A DNA stretch of 64,000 nucleotides from Proteus mirabilis ATCC 29906 (lineage in GTDB: Bacteria; Pseudomonadota; Gammaproteobacteria; Enterobacterales; Enterobacteriaceae), in the NCBI RefSeq assembly GCF_000160755.1, contig NZ_GG668583.1, forward strand, positions 73,892 to 137,891, in the 5' to 3' direction. This document shows, piece after piece, positions 1-9,037 of the stretch; position 1 is the stretch's first letter, and each line of letters starts with the position of its first letter. Both the position numbers and the translations under genes were made by a program. The notes below the pieces were generated by a model. It was not told the origin of the DNA and did not search any database. It saw nothing but the letters and a program-made list of their open reading frames with translations.

Positions 1-1222
1 TTTCTTTATTTTCACTATTTCTTTTTTTAGAAACATCATCTTTAAAGAAGAAAATAAAGAATAGGGTTACCACCGCCGCTACAATGGCAGGATAGACCCA
101 GAATGTTGACCATTGTGGTAATGCTGCATCACCTGTTTCAGTTACGGTTGTGTTAAAGATTTGACCACAAATAGTGGAAGCAAATAGTAAGCCGAAACCA
201 TTAGAGACAATAAAGCGCAGACCTTGTGCTTGTGCACGAATTTCAGGTTTTGCTTTGCGATCGACATAGATATCTCCTGCAGTAAAGAAGAAATCCCAAC
301 ATAATCCCTGTAGCATTAATCCGATGACGATAAAGTAAAGCTCTGTATTTACTGCAGCATAAGAGAAAAACATAGAGCGTATGATCCAGCTCACGGCTCC
401 TAGCAGTAGTGTAATTTTGAAGCCAAATTTCATTAAGAAGAATGACAAAACAAACATAAACAGAACTTCGCAAGCGATCCCTATTTGCATAATAGAAGCT
501 GCATTATCAAAGCCTAATGCTTTAATAAAGACAGGAATATAAGCAGAATAAGCTGTTTTGGGGATCATTAAAATAAAGATGCTAAACATCAAAATAGCAA
601 AGTGGCGATCTTTAAATAAAGACAATGCATCTAAACATAAAATATCGCGTAGTGAGAAAGGCTGGCCTTTCGCTTTAGGTGGCGTATTAGGTAATGTAAA
701 ACAATAGAAACCGAGTAATACACCAACTGCAGAAGCGATATACCAAGTCATTGTGCTACCAGAGAAGCCCATTTCACCCAATATAAAACCAATTGCCATA
801 AAACCAAACGTACCAAATACGCGAATAATTGGGAAATATTTAACCCCATTAATATGGGAGAAACTAATGCTATTAGATAGCGCAGTGGTTGGATAAAACA
901 ATAAGCCAATAATAAAAATTAAAAATAATGTCATGCCACTGTTTTGTGCTTCAATAAATTGGGGAACACAGAGAATAACGACGGCATTAATTAAATGAAG
1001 TATCCCCATGACTTTTTGTGAAGCAAAGAAACGATCTGCGACCATACCAATAAATAAGGGGGAGATAATTGTCGCGACACCTAATAAGGCATAAGCATTG
1101 CCGATAATGCTTGCCATACCATAACTACTTAATACGAGTCCCATGGTCATATTCCATGCTCCTTGCATGAAATATTGCACAAACATCATAATAAGTAGGC
1201 GAGAAGTTATTTTCATATCCAT
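1..1222 (-). CDS. MFS transporter, nucleoside:H+ symporter (NupG/XapB-like) family, 3' end beyond window
   Basis: This open frame reads leftward with no stop before base 1, so the C-terminus is cut by the window edge; about 407 codons are present, close to the full length of the family (about 420). The start is the ATG at 1222; a second in-frame ATG two codons later is possible. The protein is strongly hydrophobic with about twelve predicted membrane segments and resembles Nuc_H_symport-type MFS proteins, inner-membrane proton symporters of nucleosides. It lies 13 bases after the metallo-hydrolase gene and is probably co-transcribed with it from the operator region near 2140. The substrate is inferred from family only and could be another small glycoside. 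Confidence 0.75.
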   Translation of the reverse strand, partial: MDMKITSRLLIMMFVQYFMQGAWNMTMGLVLSSYGMASIIGNAYALLGVATIISPLFIGMVADRFFASQKVMGILHLINAVVILCVPQFIEAQNSGMTLFLIFIIGLLFYPTTALSNSISFSHINGVKYFPIIRVFGTFGFMAIGFILGEMGFSGSTMTWYIASAVGVLLGFYCFTLPNTPPKAKGQPFSLRDILCLDALSLFKDRHFAILMFSIFILMIPKTAYSAYIPVFIKALGFDNAASIMQIGIACEVLFMFVLSFFLMKFGFKITLLLGAVSWIIRSMFFSYAAVNTELYFIVIGLMLQGLCWDFFFTAGDIYVDRKAKPEIRAQAQGLRFIVSNGFGLLFASTICGQIFNTTVTETGDAALPQWSTFWVYPAIVAAVVTLFFIFFFKDDVSKKRNSENKE

Positions 1223-1235
1223 TGTCGTACCCCTC

Positions 1236-2057
1236 TTAATTGGTTTCTAACGTTAATCCGTCGTAGGCAACACGGATATGATGAGGAGCACAAACCGTTT
1301 CTAATTCATGATGCAGTAATTTACCGCTATGTGAGATATGCGAAACGACAATCTGTGTAGCTTGATGTAAACAGCCTTGTTGTTGCAGTTTTTCTTTGGC
1401 GGCAAAAACCGTTTCTAAGCTCATATGATTATCTGTACGATCTTTTCCATTTAAGCCATAAGTACACTCAAAAACAACAATATCAAGCGGTTTGTTTTCT
1501 AACCATTGCCAAGTTAATTCTGGGAACCAACCCGAATCATGGCCATAGAAAATAGCTTTGCCGTCTTTTTCAATATGATATACATAACAAAGTTCCCATT
1601 TCGCATGATTAGCAAGCAGCGGCGTAATTTTATAACCATTTCTTTCGACCGTAACGAAAGGGATTAAGCAATGAAATGCAAATCGCTCTTTCGTATAACC
1701 TGGTAATACTTCAATACAGCCATTGATAGCGCGATCGTTACCGAAAATATGTAAAGGATGGTTAATTTTAAAACCATAGCCTTCCATTCTGCTAAATAGT
1801 TCACCAACATTAAAATGATCAGGATGAGTATGAGTAAATAGCAAACTTTCAAAATGTGTTGCGTCCATACCATCACGCATCAGTTGGTAACTAAAAGTGG
1901 GGGAGACATCGATCAACATAATGTCATCCACAATAGCAGAAGAGTGCGTTCTAATATCTTTACCGGCTAATTTTCTTGCTTTCAGACAGTGTTCACAACG
2001 GCAGAAGGGATTCGGTATGCCTTCTGAGGCAGCCGTCCCTAAAAAATGAAGCTTCAT
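1236..2057 (-). CDS. Metallo-beta-lactamase-fold hydrolase, PhnP-like
   Basis: This 273-residue protein has the MBL-fold metal-binding motif THTHPDH near residue 75 and further His/Asp ligands in the second half (GHDSGW, SHISHSGK). Near residue 19 it carries a cysteine cluster CRCEHC after GTAASEGIP, the layout of PhnP, a phosphodiesterase that opens cyclic ribose phosphates. Family knowledge therefore suggests a phosphodiesterase or related hydrolase in the cytoplasm. It is the first gene of a two-gene unit with the MFS transporter, so the pair may import and hydrolyse a nucleoside-like or phosphorylated compound. That role is inference; no other phn genes are present here. Confidence 0.75.
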   Translation of the reverse strand: MKLHFLGTAASEGIPNPFCRCEHCLKARKLAGKDIRTHSSAIVDDIMLIDVSPTFSYQLMRDGMDATHFESLLFTHTHPDHFNVGELFSRMEGYGFKINHPLHIFGNDRAINGCIEVLPGYTKERFAFHCLIPFVTVERNGYKITPLLANHAKWELCYVYHIEKDGKAIFYGHDSGWFPELTWQWLENKPLDIVVFECTYGLNGKDRTDNHMSLETVFAAKEKLQQQGCLHQATQIVVSHISHSGKLLHHELETVCAPHHIRVAYDGLTLETN

Positions 2058-2134
2058 AATAAATCCCCTTATCTTATTGTTTATTAGTATTTTATTAATT
2101 TTCTGGTGTTGGCTATTTGTAGGTTACAAACAAA

Positions 2135-2148
2135 TTTGAACGTTCCAA
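2135..2148. promoter_or_regulatory. LacI-type operator, copy 1
   Basis: TTTGAACGTTCCAA is an imperfect palindrome with the central CG typical of LacI-family operators. It lies 78 bases upstream of the hydrolase start, on the side of the leftward operon. Its reverse complement matches copy 2 in 13 of 14 positions. Confidence 0.65.
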
Positions 2149-2315
2149 TAATAAAATGACATGTGTTATTTGCCAATAAATGAAGATCAGATCAGTGATC
2201 TTATTCAAATATTATTTACTAATATATTGATTAATATATGTATTTATTTTAATTGGTATTGATAATTATTTATTATCTTTAATTTTTAATAGATTGATTT
2301 ATCAGCTAATTGTAA

Positions 2316-2329
2316 GTGGAACGTTCAAA
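2316..2329. promoter_or_regulatory. LacI-type operator, copy 2
   Basis: GTGGAACGTTCAAA is the reverse complement of copy 1 except for one base. It lies about 72 bases upstream of the lacI-like start, so the regulator probably represses itself and the divergent operon. The two centres are about 181 bases apart, close enough for looping. Confidence 0.65.
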
Positions 2330-2401
2330 TCAATTATCAGTAGTCGTGATAAATAATTCAGGTATGCTAGTGAAGGTGGAAATAGAGGTGAAAGAAGAGA
2401 A

Positions 2402-4603
2402 ATGGCGACGATCAAGGACATTGCAAAACTAGCGGGTGTTTCGCATGGTACGGTATCTAACGTATTGAATAAACGTGGAAATGTAAGTGTTGAAAAAATT
2501 GAAGCAGTCTATCAAGCTGCTAAACAGATGGGCTATCAATTAAATACACAAGCCCAACTACTAAGAACCAATAGAAGCCATAAAATTGCGATCTTATTAC
2601 CCCAACTGGTTTCTGAAAAATATGCGATCTTCTTTAATGCTTTTAGACAGTCGATCGTTAATTTTCCAGAGATCAGCTACGATCTTTTTTTAACAGATCT
2701 TCTTGAGACCACTGAGCGTGATCTACTACAAAAAATTGCTGCAGGTGGCTATAAGCAAGTAGTCACCGTAAGTTGTCTTAAAGATGCTAAATACTATTTT
2801 GACACGTTAAAACTTCCACCTTCACAAATTATCTTTATTTATCACAAACCCCTCAATGCACAACGTTTTTTTACGTTAGATTTTGCACAAGCGGCGGAGT
2901 CAATTTGCCAGCAAGTGTCACAAACAGCTGGCAAGGTGGTGGGGATTTTTGGCGATAATCAAGATGAATTAAATAGTCAGGTTTTTGCTAATCAATTGCA
3001 AATACGGCTTTCTCAAACTGCACCCGATAAAAAATGTGTCATACTTAGCGCTTCTGATGAAGAGAGTTATAAAATTGCTTTTGATTTCTTTTCTATGGAG
3101 CAAGTCCCCGATATCTTTGTCACACAAGATATTGAGAAAGCTCGCTATTTAACACAAGCAAGCTATTTTGGCAGTTCTTCAGATTGTCCTATTATCTTTG
3201 CTCTAAGTGATAATATTCCGCCGGTAATAAAAGGGTTATATTGTTTTCCAATGAACTATGCTCAGCTTGGTTTGGAAGTCGCTGAGGCACTATTAATCGC
3301 AGAGCCGCATGAGTATAAAAATAATAATGTATCTGTCGCAAATCGAAGTTCATATCTGTATACGGCAACACCAGCAGTAATGAGTGATGATAAATCACAA
3401 ATTAGTCTTAATTTACTAACGTTGCCAAGCCCTTCAACAACGGCATTAAAAAAACTACTTCCTCATTTTTATCGTCAAACTGGTATCAAGGTGAATTTAG
3501 CTATTCATCCTTATGATGAAGTCTATCAAATTTTAAGCCAACTTCATTTACACCCTTATTATGATCTGTTGCGTATTGATATGGCGTGTTTTCCATGGTT
3601 TGCTGAGCGAATATTGCGACCATTAGATAAAATTGGTGATGGATTAACTGATTTATTGAGTCACTTTTCCTTACCTACGCAACAAAAATTTGGTTTGGTT
3701 AATGATGTCGCTTATGCAATGCCGTTCGATGCTAGCGCTCAATTACTGTTTTATCGTAAAGATCTGTTTGAAGATACTATTTTAAAAAGAATGTATTACG
3801 AAAAAACAGGTAATGAATTAACTGTGCCGACAACCTTTGAAGAGTACGATAATGTGACTCAGTTTTTTACTGAGTTGCATCAAGCCGGGCAAGCTCATTG
3901 TCCGATGGGAGCTTCAACCACATTAGGAAGTGCGGGATTAATCGCAACTGAATACTTATTACGTTATTACGCTAAAGGTGGGCGTTTAATCGGTAGTGAT
4001 AATATTCCGCGCTTAGCGATGCCCTTGGCCGCTGAGGTATTAGCAGATTATTTGCATCAGTTGTCGATCACCGAAAATATCAACCATAAATGGTGGAGTG
4101 GCTCGGTCAGACAATTTGAGCAAGGTCATCTGGCAATGCTTATCTCTTATATGAATTTATTTAATGATGTCGCACATAGCGATATTTTACCTAAAATTGG
4201 TTTTGCTCCCGTTCCAGGTGGTGTACCACAATTAGGGGGTGGGGTACTTGGGGTGTCGCGTTACAGTAGAAAATCATCTTACGCTGAACTGTTTTATCGT
4301 TGGCTTTATTCTCCTGTTGTGATGGATCACTTAATTTTATTGGGTGGAAATAGTAACCATGAAAATTTTAGTCATAACCAAGAAATTAGCCACCGTTATC
4401 CATGGATGACACTAGCTTATCAGGAAATTAATCAAGGAATACGAGAATCATCAGTGCCGAATGGTAAATTATTTAACTTAAGGCAAGCTGAGATTATTAT
4501 TGGTCAGGGTATTACTAATGTGATTAATCATATTATGACAATAGAAGAAACGATTGATTATATTAATCAACGTCTATTGATTGATACTCAGGGTGAACGA
4601 TGA
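2402..4603 (+). CDS. LacI-family regulator fused to a solute-binding-protein (SBP family 1) domain
   Basis: The 733-residue protein is about twice the usual LacI length (330-340). Residues 1-55 are a clear LacI helix-turn-helix (IKDIAKLAGVSHGTVSNVLN) with hinge. Residues about 60-330 look like the periplasmic-binding-protein-type sensor domain. Residues about 345-725 resemble an ABC sugar-binding protein (SBP_bac_1), with YAMPFDASAQLLFYRKDLF and GFAPVPGG-type motifs. There is no signal peptide, so this second binding domain would act in the cytoplasm, presumably as an extra ligand sensor. It is divergent from the hydrolase/MFS operon, with paired operators between. Its ligand is unknown. Confidence 0.85.
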   Translation: MATIKDIAKLAGVSHGTVSNVLNKRGNVSVEKIEAVYQAAKQMGYQLNTQAQLLRTNRSHKIAILLPQLVSEKYAIFFNAFRQSIVNFPEISYDLFLTDLLETTERDLLQKIAAGGYKQVVTVSCLKDAKYYFDTLKLPPSQIIFIYHKPLNAQRFFTLDFAQAAESICQQVSQTAGKVVGIFGDNQDELNSQVFANQLQIRLSQTAPDKKCVILSASDEESYKIAFDFFSMEQVPDIFVTQDIEKARYLTQASYFGSSSDCPIIFALSDNIPPVIKGLYCFPMNYAQLGLEVAEALLIAEPHEYKNNNVSVANRSSYLYTATPAVMSDDKSQISLNLLTLPSPSTTALKKLLPHFYRQTGIKVNLAIHPYDEVYQILSQLHLHPYYDLLRIDMACFPWFAERILRPLDKIGDGLTDLLSHFSLPTQQKFGLVNDVAYAMPFDASAQLLFYRKDLFEDTILKRMYYEKTGNELTVPTTFEEYDNVTQFFTELHQAGQAHCPMGASTTLGSAGLIATEYLLRYYAKGGRLIGSDNIPRLAMPLAAEVLADYLHQLSITENINHKWWSGSVRQFEQGHLAMLISYMNLFNDVAHSDILPKIGFAPVPGGVPQLGGGVLGVSRYSRKSSYAELFYRWLYSPVVMDHLILLGGNSNHENFSHNQEISHRYPWMTLAYQEINQGIRESSVPNGKLFNLRQAEIIIGQGITNVINHIMTIEETIDYINQRLLIDTQGER

Positions 4604-4611
4604 TCTTTGAT

Positions 4612-4642
4612 AAAAAAATCAGGGGCTAATAATTCCCCTGAT
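4612..4642 (-). terminator. Terminator of the dms operon
   Basis: An 8-bp perfect stem (ATCAGGGG, 4618-4625, with CCCCTGAT, 4635-4642) is followed on the minus strand by a run of seven T. It lies 34 bases after the dmsC stop and only a few bases after the convergent lacI-like gene. Confidence 0.75.
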
Positions 4643-4675
4643 AATTGTCATCTTCAATAACTGGCTGATCGTGAT

Positions 4676-5575
4676 TTAGTGAATTGAATAAAACACATAA
4701 CGCAAAGCAAATTCTGCAATAATTGCCATGATACCGCCATAGACAAAAATGGACTCCGTTGATTTTTGCTGAGTTTGGCCCATCAAATATTTTACTAAAC
4801 TATAGCCACACACCAATACAGCCAAAGTTGCTAAGATCCAACTGGTCATACGTAATGGGCCAATGGAGTAATAGACTTCAATAGGTGATAACGGAAAGGT
4901 TACCGATGTTTGGCTATAGAGCGTACGAGTTAAATAGTGTTCATAAAAAGGTTGATAGAGTAATCGGCCAATTAAACTAAATGCCATGATCCCCCACAAT
5001 TGCCATTTCCAACGGATAGGGAAAGGGGCTGATGGTATTTCTATCCCTAATTTATTGCCTATACGCTGCAATATCTTTAGCAGCAAAAAGAATATTGTTG
5101 CCCCTAATGTGAGCATCGCGCCAAAAAACATCACATAAGTGTTGTTATCCATCCATGTTAAAATGGAAGTATGGCGATAAATGGATGCCATGCAATAAAT
5201 GTCAAACAGACCAATCAGAAGGCTTGCACTAAATAGCAGCATCGAAAATTTACCGGTACGCCATAGCCATAAAAAGGTGATCCCTAAACATCCTACAAAA
5301 ATGGCAGTGACAGCAACTTCGCGACTTAACCAAGCTGAAAAGACATTTCTAATGGCATTCGGAGCATTTAACGGTACGCCTAAGTGAGTAATGGAGGCAA
5401 TAGAGCCTAAACCGGCTAATCCACAAATCACCAATAAGGTTAGTAACATAAAGCGATAATAGCTTTCAGCACTGAGATAATGTGCAAGACGGCGTGCAAA
5501 AAGGCCTGTTATGAGTGTTAAGCCAATAGTGGCATTCATCATAAAGGTGAAAATCAATAATGACCATTCATTCAT
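4676..5575 (-). CDS. dmsC: DMSO reductase-type membrane anchor subunit (DmsC family)
   Basis: The 299-residue protein is almost entirely hydrophobic with about eight membrane segments, as in DmsC (287 residues in E. coli). DmsC anchors the DmsAB dimer in the inner membrane and oxidises menaquinol. The ATG overlaps the stop of dmsB by 4 bases, which implies coupled translation. It is the last gene of a dmsA-dmsB-dmsC unit ending at the terminator near 4630. The assignment rests mainly on context and topology, since DmsC-type anchors diverge quickly. Confidence 0.8.
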   Translation of the reverse strand: MNEWSLLIFTFMMNATIGLTLITGLFARRLAHYLSAESYYRFMLLTLLVICGLAGLGSIASITHLGVPLNAPNAIRNVFSAWLSREVAVTAIFVGCLGITFLWLWRTGKFSMLLFSASLLIGLFDIYCMASIYRHTSILTWMDNNTYVMFFGAMLTLGATIFFLLLKILQRIGNKLGIEIPSAPFPIRWKWQLWGIMAFSLIGRLLYQPFYEHYLTRTLYSQTSVTFPLSPIEVYYSIGPLRMTSWILATLAVLVCGYSLVKYLMGQTQQKSTESIFVYGGIMAIIAEFALRYVFYSIH

Positions 5576-6213
5576 TTTATTTCTCCTTTATTATTTATAG
5601 TGTCATTATTTGCCCCTTGGTGAGGGTTGATCACTAGGTTTGGATGAGTTATTTCAGGAGAAGGCAAACCAGTGACATAATTAACTTCACCATAGCGTTC
5701 ACGTAGTTCATCAATTGGACCAAATTGAATGGCCCCAAGTGGGCAGGTCGCAACGCAAACAGGCTGTTCACCTTTTTGTTGTAAGTCGATACAAAAATCG
5801 CATTTTGACATCTGCTTGGTTTCAGGATCCATTTGCGGTGCGCCATAAGGACAAGACCACGCACAGGCGCCACAACCAACACATTTGTCAGTATCTACCA
5901 TCACAATGCCATCACCTTCGCGTTTATGCATTGCGGTAGTTGGGCAGTTTTTAACACAAATGGGATCATCGCAATGATTGCAAGAGATAGATAAAGTGTA
6001 AGCAAAGACATTATTAATTAATGCACCGTTAGTATTACGGCTATAACCACCACCAGTGATTTCATATACACGGCGAAATTTGCGGCCAACATCGAGGTTA
6101 TTTTTATCTTTACAAGCAACCTGACACGCCTTGCAGCCCGAACAGCGAGCACTGTCGATATAAAACCCTAGCTGTTTACTGCTTACTGCGGGATAAACGA
6201 TAAATTTACTCAT
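5572..6213 (-). CDS. dmsB: DMSO reductase-type iron-sulfur subunit (DmsB family)
   Basis: This 213-residue ferredoxin-like subunit has the four cysteine groups that bind four [4Fe-4S] clusters: CSGCKACQVAC near residue 24, CNHCDDPICVKNCP near 79, CVGCGACAWSCPY near 112 and CDFC...CVATCPL near 139-157. It passes electrons from the membrane anchor to the molybdenum subunit. There is no leader peptide, as expected for a partner exported with a Tat-signal subunit. Its start overlaps the stop of dmsA by 4 bases and its end overlaps dmsC by 4. Confidence 0.9.
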   Translation of the reverse strand: MSKFIVYPAVSSKQLGFYIDSARCSGCKACQVACKDKNNLDVGRKFRRVYEITGGGYSRNTNGALINNVFAYTLSISCNHCDDPICVKNCPTTAMHKREGDGIVMVDTDKCVGCGACAWSCPYGAPQMDPETKQMSKCDFCIDLQQKGEQPVCVATCPLGAIQFGPIDELRERYGEVNYVTGLPSPEITHPNLVINPHQGANNDTINNKGEIK

Positions 6214-8627
6214 GCTTTTACTACCTCGACCAATAAAGTTTGGTGAGCATTACCGTGTGCCATAGCGGTGCTACGGGATGAGGTTAAGACGTTGGCACAT
6301 CCCCCTTGATCGATACCTTGTTTATCTGGTTGCCACCAAGCACCTGCTTGTAAGGCAACGACACCAGGCATAATGCGTTGTGTGAGTTTGACGGGTACTA
6401 AGGTGATCCCACGGTCGTTATAGACTTTGACTTTATCGCCTTGTTTGATATTTCTATCTTCGGCATCTAATGGGTTGATCCATAATTCTTGACGTTGTAC
6501 TTCTTGCAGCCAAGGATTAGCAAATTGTGTTGAGTTTGCGCGGTTACGTCCTTTCCACGTGATGAGTTGTAGTGGAAATTTATCTGTTAACGTATCTTCG
6601 GGCCCTTCAATGGCAGGCACATAATGAGAAAGTGCGGGGATCTCGCTATTCTTCATCTCATATAAGCGTTTAGAGAAGATCTCAATCTTTCCTGATGGGG
6701 TTGGAAATGGATTATTTTCTATATCTTGAATATTTTTCTCAAACGCAACATTTTGGGTATGAGGGCGATGTTTTAGCAGATGACGACGTTTAACCAATAA
6801 TTCATCAAAGGTAGGAATACCATCTTCAGGACGTTTAATACTGGCATCATTGACTAAATATTCAATCCAGTCGCGATCAGTGGCTTTACCTTCGCTAAAT
6901 TGTTCACCGACCCCCAGTTTATCAGCCACTTCACGTAACCAATCGTAGTCGGTACGACGTTCAAACTCTGGCTCTATCACTTTTTCGGACAGAATAATAT
7001 AATCGCCATAACTCCATGTGCCTCCAATATTCCAGCGCTCTAAAAAGCTGGTTTCAGGCAGTAAGATATCCGCATATTTGGCGCTAGGTGTTAAATAGAG
7101 GTCGCTACAGACGATAAATTCAACTTTTGATTCATCTTCAAGCACTTTAGCGGCATGAAGAATATCGGTATTTTGATTCACCATATAATTACCCGCCATT
7201 GAGAAAATCATCTTGATTTCAGTATCAAGTTTCTCGGCATTGAGTAAGCCATTTTGTGGTGTGACCAAATTTTTATCTTCACACGCTTGCACCCAATTGG
7301 TGATATTGATTTTTGCTTTAACGGGATTGGTCAATAAACTTGGGCCGGCAATGGTTTTACGTAACTCAGAGTTTAATGCCATGCCATAGCCAGCCGCCCA
7401 GCCACCGCGTACACCAACGTTGCCGGTAATAGTCGCTAACAGTGTCGCACCGCGTGCCGTCCGTTCACCACAAATATGACGTTGTGGCCCCCAACCTTGG
7501 ATTAATGCTGCCGGTTTTGTAGAAGCATATTCACGGGCTAATTGACGAATAGTATCTGCGGGTACTTTAGTGATAGGCTCCGCCCATTCAGGGGTTTTCT
7601 TGATCCCGTCTTTCTTCCCCATTAAATAGGCAACTAAAGACTCATTTTCACCAACGCCTTCTGGCATCTGATGCTCATCGAAACCAAGGGTGTATTTGTC
7701 GATAAAGGCCTGATCATGCAGGTTTTCACTGACAATGACATACATCATGGCATCTATCATCGCGTTATCAGTGGTCGGTAACAGCGGGATCCACTGGTCA
7801 GCTAAAGAAGAGGCAGTATCGGAATAACGTGGATCAACGACAATAAATTTAGTGCCGTTTTTTTTCATTTTTTGGAAGTAATGATTGGAATGCCCAAAAA
7901 TAGTTTCATTAGGATTATGTCCCCATAGAATAACTAAAGGGGTATTTGCTAATGTATCTAATGTACTTCCGCTAGCGGCTGTACCGTAAGTATAAGGGGT
8001 AACGGCAAGGGTGTTACCATTACTCACGGAGTGATAATTCTCCAGAAAGCCGCCGGTTAGGTTAAACAGACGGCGTAGCATATTAGCACCAGAAAAAATG
8101 CCACCAGTCACCCCAGTGCTTAAACTGACAAAACGTGAGGCAGGGCCATATTGCTTGGTAATGCGTTGCATATTTTGTGCAATAAGCGTCGTAGCTTCTT
8201 CCCAAGTGATGCGCTCAAATCGACCTTCACCACGCTTACCTACTCGCTTCATGGGATATTTTAATCGATCAGGATGATAGACAAATTTACGATAACCACG
8301 ACCCCGTACACAGGCTCGCATGATAGGCATCTCTTCATCTAAATCGGCGTCAGGTCGAGTGCTAATACGTGTCACTTTGCCATCTTTAACGTGCGCGCGA
8401 ATATCACATTTTCCGCCACAGTCAAAACTACTACAGGTAGAGACAACACGCTCATTCTCTTTGGCGTCAATCGTTTTTTCAGCTATTGCATGATCTTGTG
8501 TTGCCGCCATCGTGTTGGAGGAAAAAAAGGGCAGTGTGACTAATGCCGAACTCGCTTGAATAAAATGGCGACGACTTATATCACCGGAAATTGGCTTAAT
8601 ACTATGATGATCGGACTGATTGCTCAT
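6210..8627 (-). CDS. dmsA: Molybdopterin oxidoreductase, DMSO reductase-type catalytic subunit
   Basis: The 805-residue protein begins with a Tat signal (SRRHFIQASSALVTL, residues 18-32), so it is exported folded. A [4Fe-4S] motif CSSFDCGGKC near residue 65 with a later Cys in MRACVRG is followed by the molybdopterin domains (RLKYPMKRVGKRGEG, then GGRGAW-like GGWAAGYGM) and the C-terminal dinucleotide-binding domain. By alignment from memory, Ser in NYHSVSNGN is where DmsA has its Mo-ligating Ser. The Fe-S motif spacing (C-x4-C-x3-C) differs from E. coli DmsA (C-x3-C-x3-C), so the substrate may not be DMSO; other S-oxides or N-oxides are possible. It leads a three-gene operon. Confidence 0.82.
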   Translation of the reverse strand: MSNQSDHHSIKPISGDISRRHFIQASSALVTLPFFSSNTMAATQDHAIAEKTIDAKENERVVSTCSSFDCGGKCDIRAHVKDGKVTRISTRPDADLDEEMPIMRACVRGRGYRKFVYHPDRLKYPMKRVGKRGEGRFERITWEEATTLIAQNMQRITKQYGPASRFVSLSTGVTGGIFSGANMLRRLFNLTGGFLENYHSVSNGNTLAVTPYTYGTAASGSTLDTLANTPLVILWGHNPNETIFGHSNHYFQKMKKNGTKFIVVDPRYSDTASSLADQWIPLLPTTDNAMIDAMMYVIVSENLHDQAFIDKYTLGFDEHQMPEGVGENESLVAYLMGKKDGIKKTPEWAEPITKVPADTIRQLAREYASTKPAALIQGWGPQRHICGERTARGATLLATITGNVGVRGGWAAGYGMALNSELRKTIAGPSLLTNPVKAKINITNWVQACEDKNLVTPQNGLLNAEKLDTEIKMIFSMAGNYMVNQNTDILHAAKVLEDESKVEFIVCSDLYLTPSAKYADILLPETSFLERWNIGGTWSYGDYIILSEKVIEPEFERRTDYDWLREVADKLGVGEQFSEGKATDRDWIEYLVNDASIKRPEDGIPTFDELLVKRRHLLKHRPHTQNVAFEKNIQDIENNPFPTPSGKIEIFSKRLYEMKNSEIPALSHYVPAIEGPEDTLTDKFPLQLITWKGRNRANSTQFANPWLQEVQRQELWINPLDAEDRNIKQGDKVKVYNDRGITLVPVKLTQRIMPGVVALQAGAWWQPDKQGIDQGGCANVLTSSRSTAMAHGNAHQTLLVEVVKA

Positions 8628-9037
8628 ATAAATGCTACCTTAGACATAATAAGCGGAAGCCAATTTACCCGATACTTGATATAAAGATGTGTATGCGTTT
8701 TCTAGACTATTGATATGGGGATATCTGGTTTCCGCTGCATTATTATTGAATGCATACCGCGTTGCAGAGCGCCTGAAACAACCTCTGCAAGAGGGATAGT
8801 AGAGGATTAATCGCTTTCCAACATGCCAAGATCAGACAATGACATTAGAATTTCGGCCTATTTATTGACAGTGTTAATAATAAGTTTTATAGCTGTTAAC
8901 GGGATAGGGTGGCTAAATAGCGAAAGGGGTTAATTCGCCATCTTGCAATGTGATAGTGACCAGATTTGCTCATCAGCAACAGTAGACAAGTTGCGCTATT
9001 AATCAGTCAGCAAGAAAGATAAAAAAGTAGGTTTAAT
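8628..9037. other. Divergent intergenic region, dmsA / AraC regulator
   Basis: This 410-base stretch must hold the promoters of the leftward dms operon and the rightward AraC gene. It contains an inverted repeat TTGCAGAG (8762-8769) / CTCTGCAA (8783-8790) with a 13-base spacer. I found no convincing FNR box (TTGAT-N4-ATCAA) although dms operons are usually anaerobically induced. No open frame of note is present. Confidence 0.5.

Noticed and set aside
8640-8900. FNR box for the dms operon (TTGATATGGGGATAT and similar)
   Set aside because: Only one half-site fits the consensus; the second half does not.
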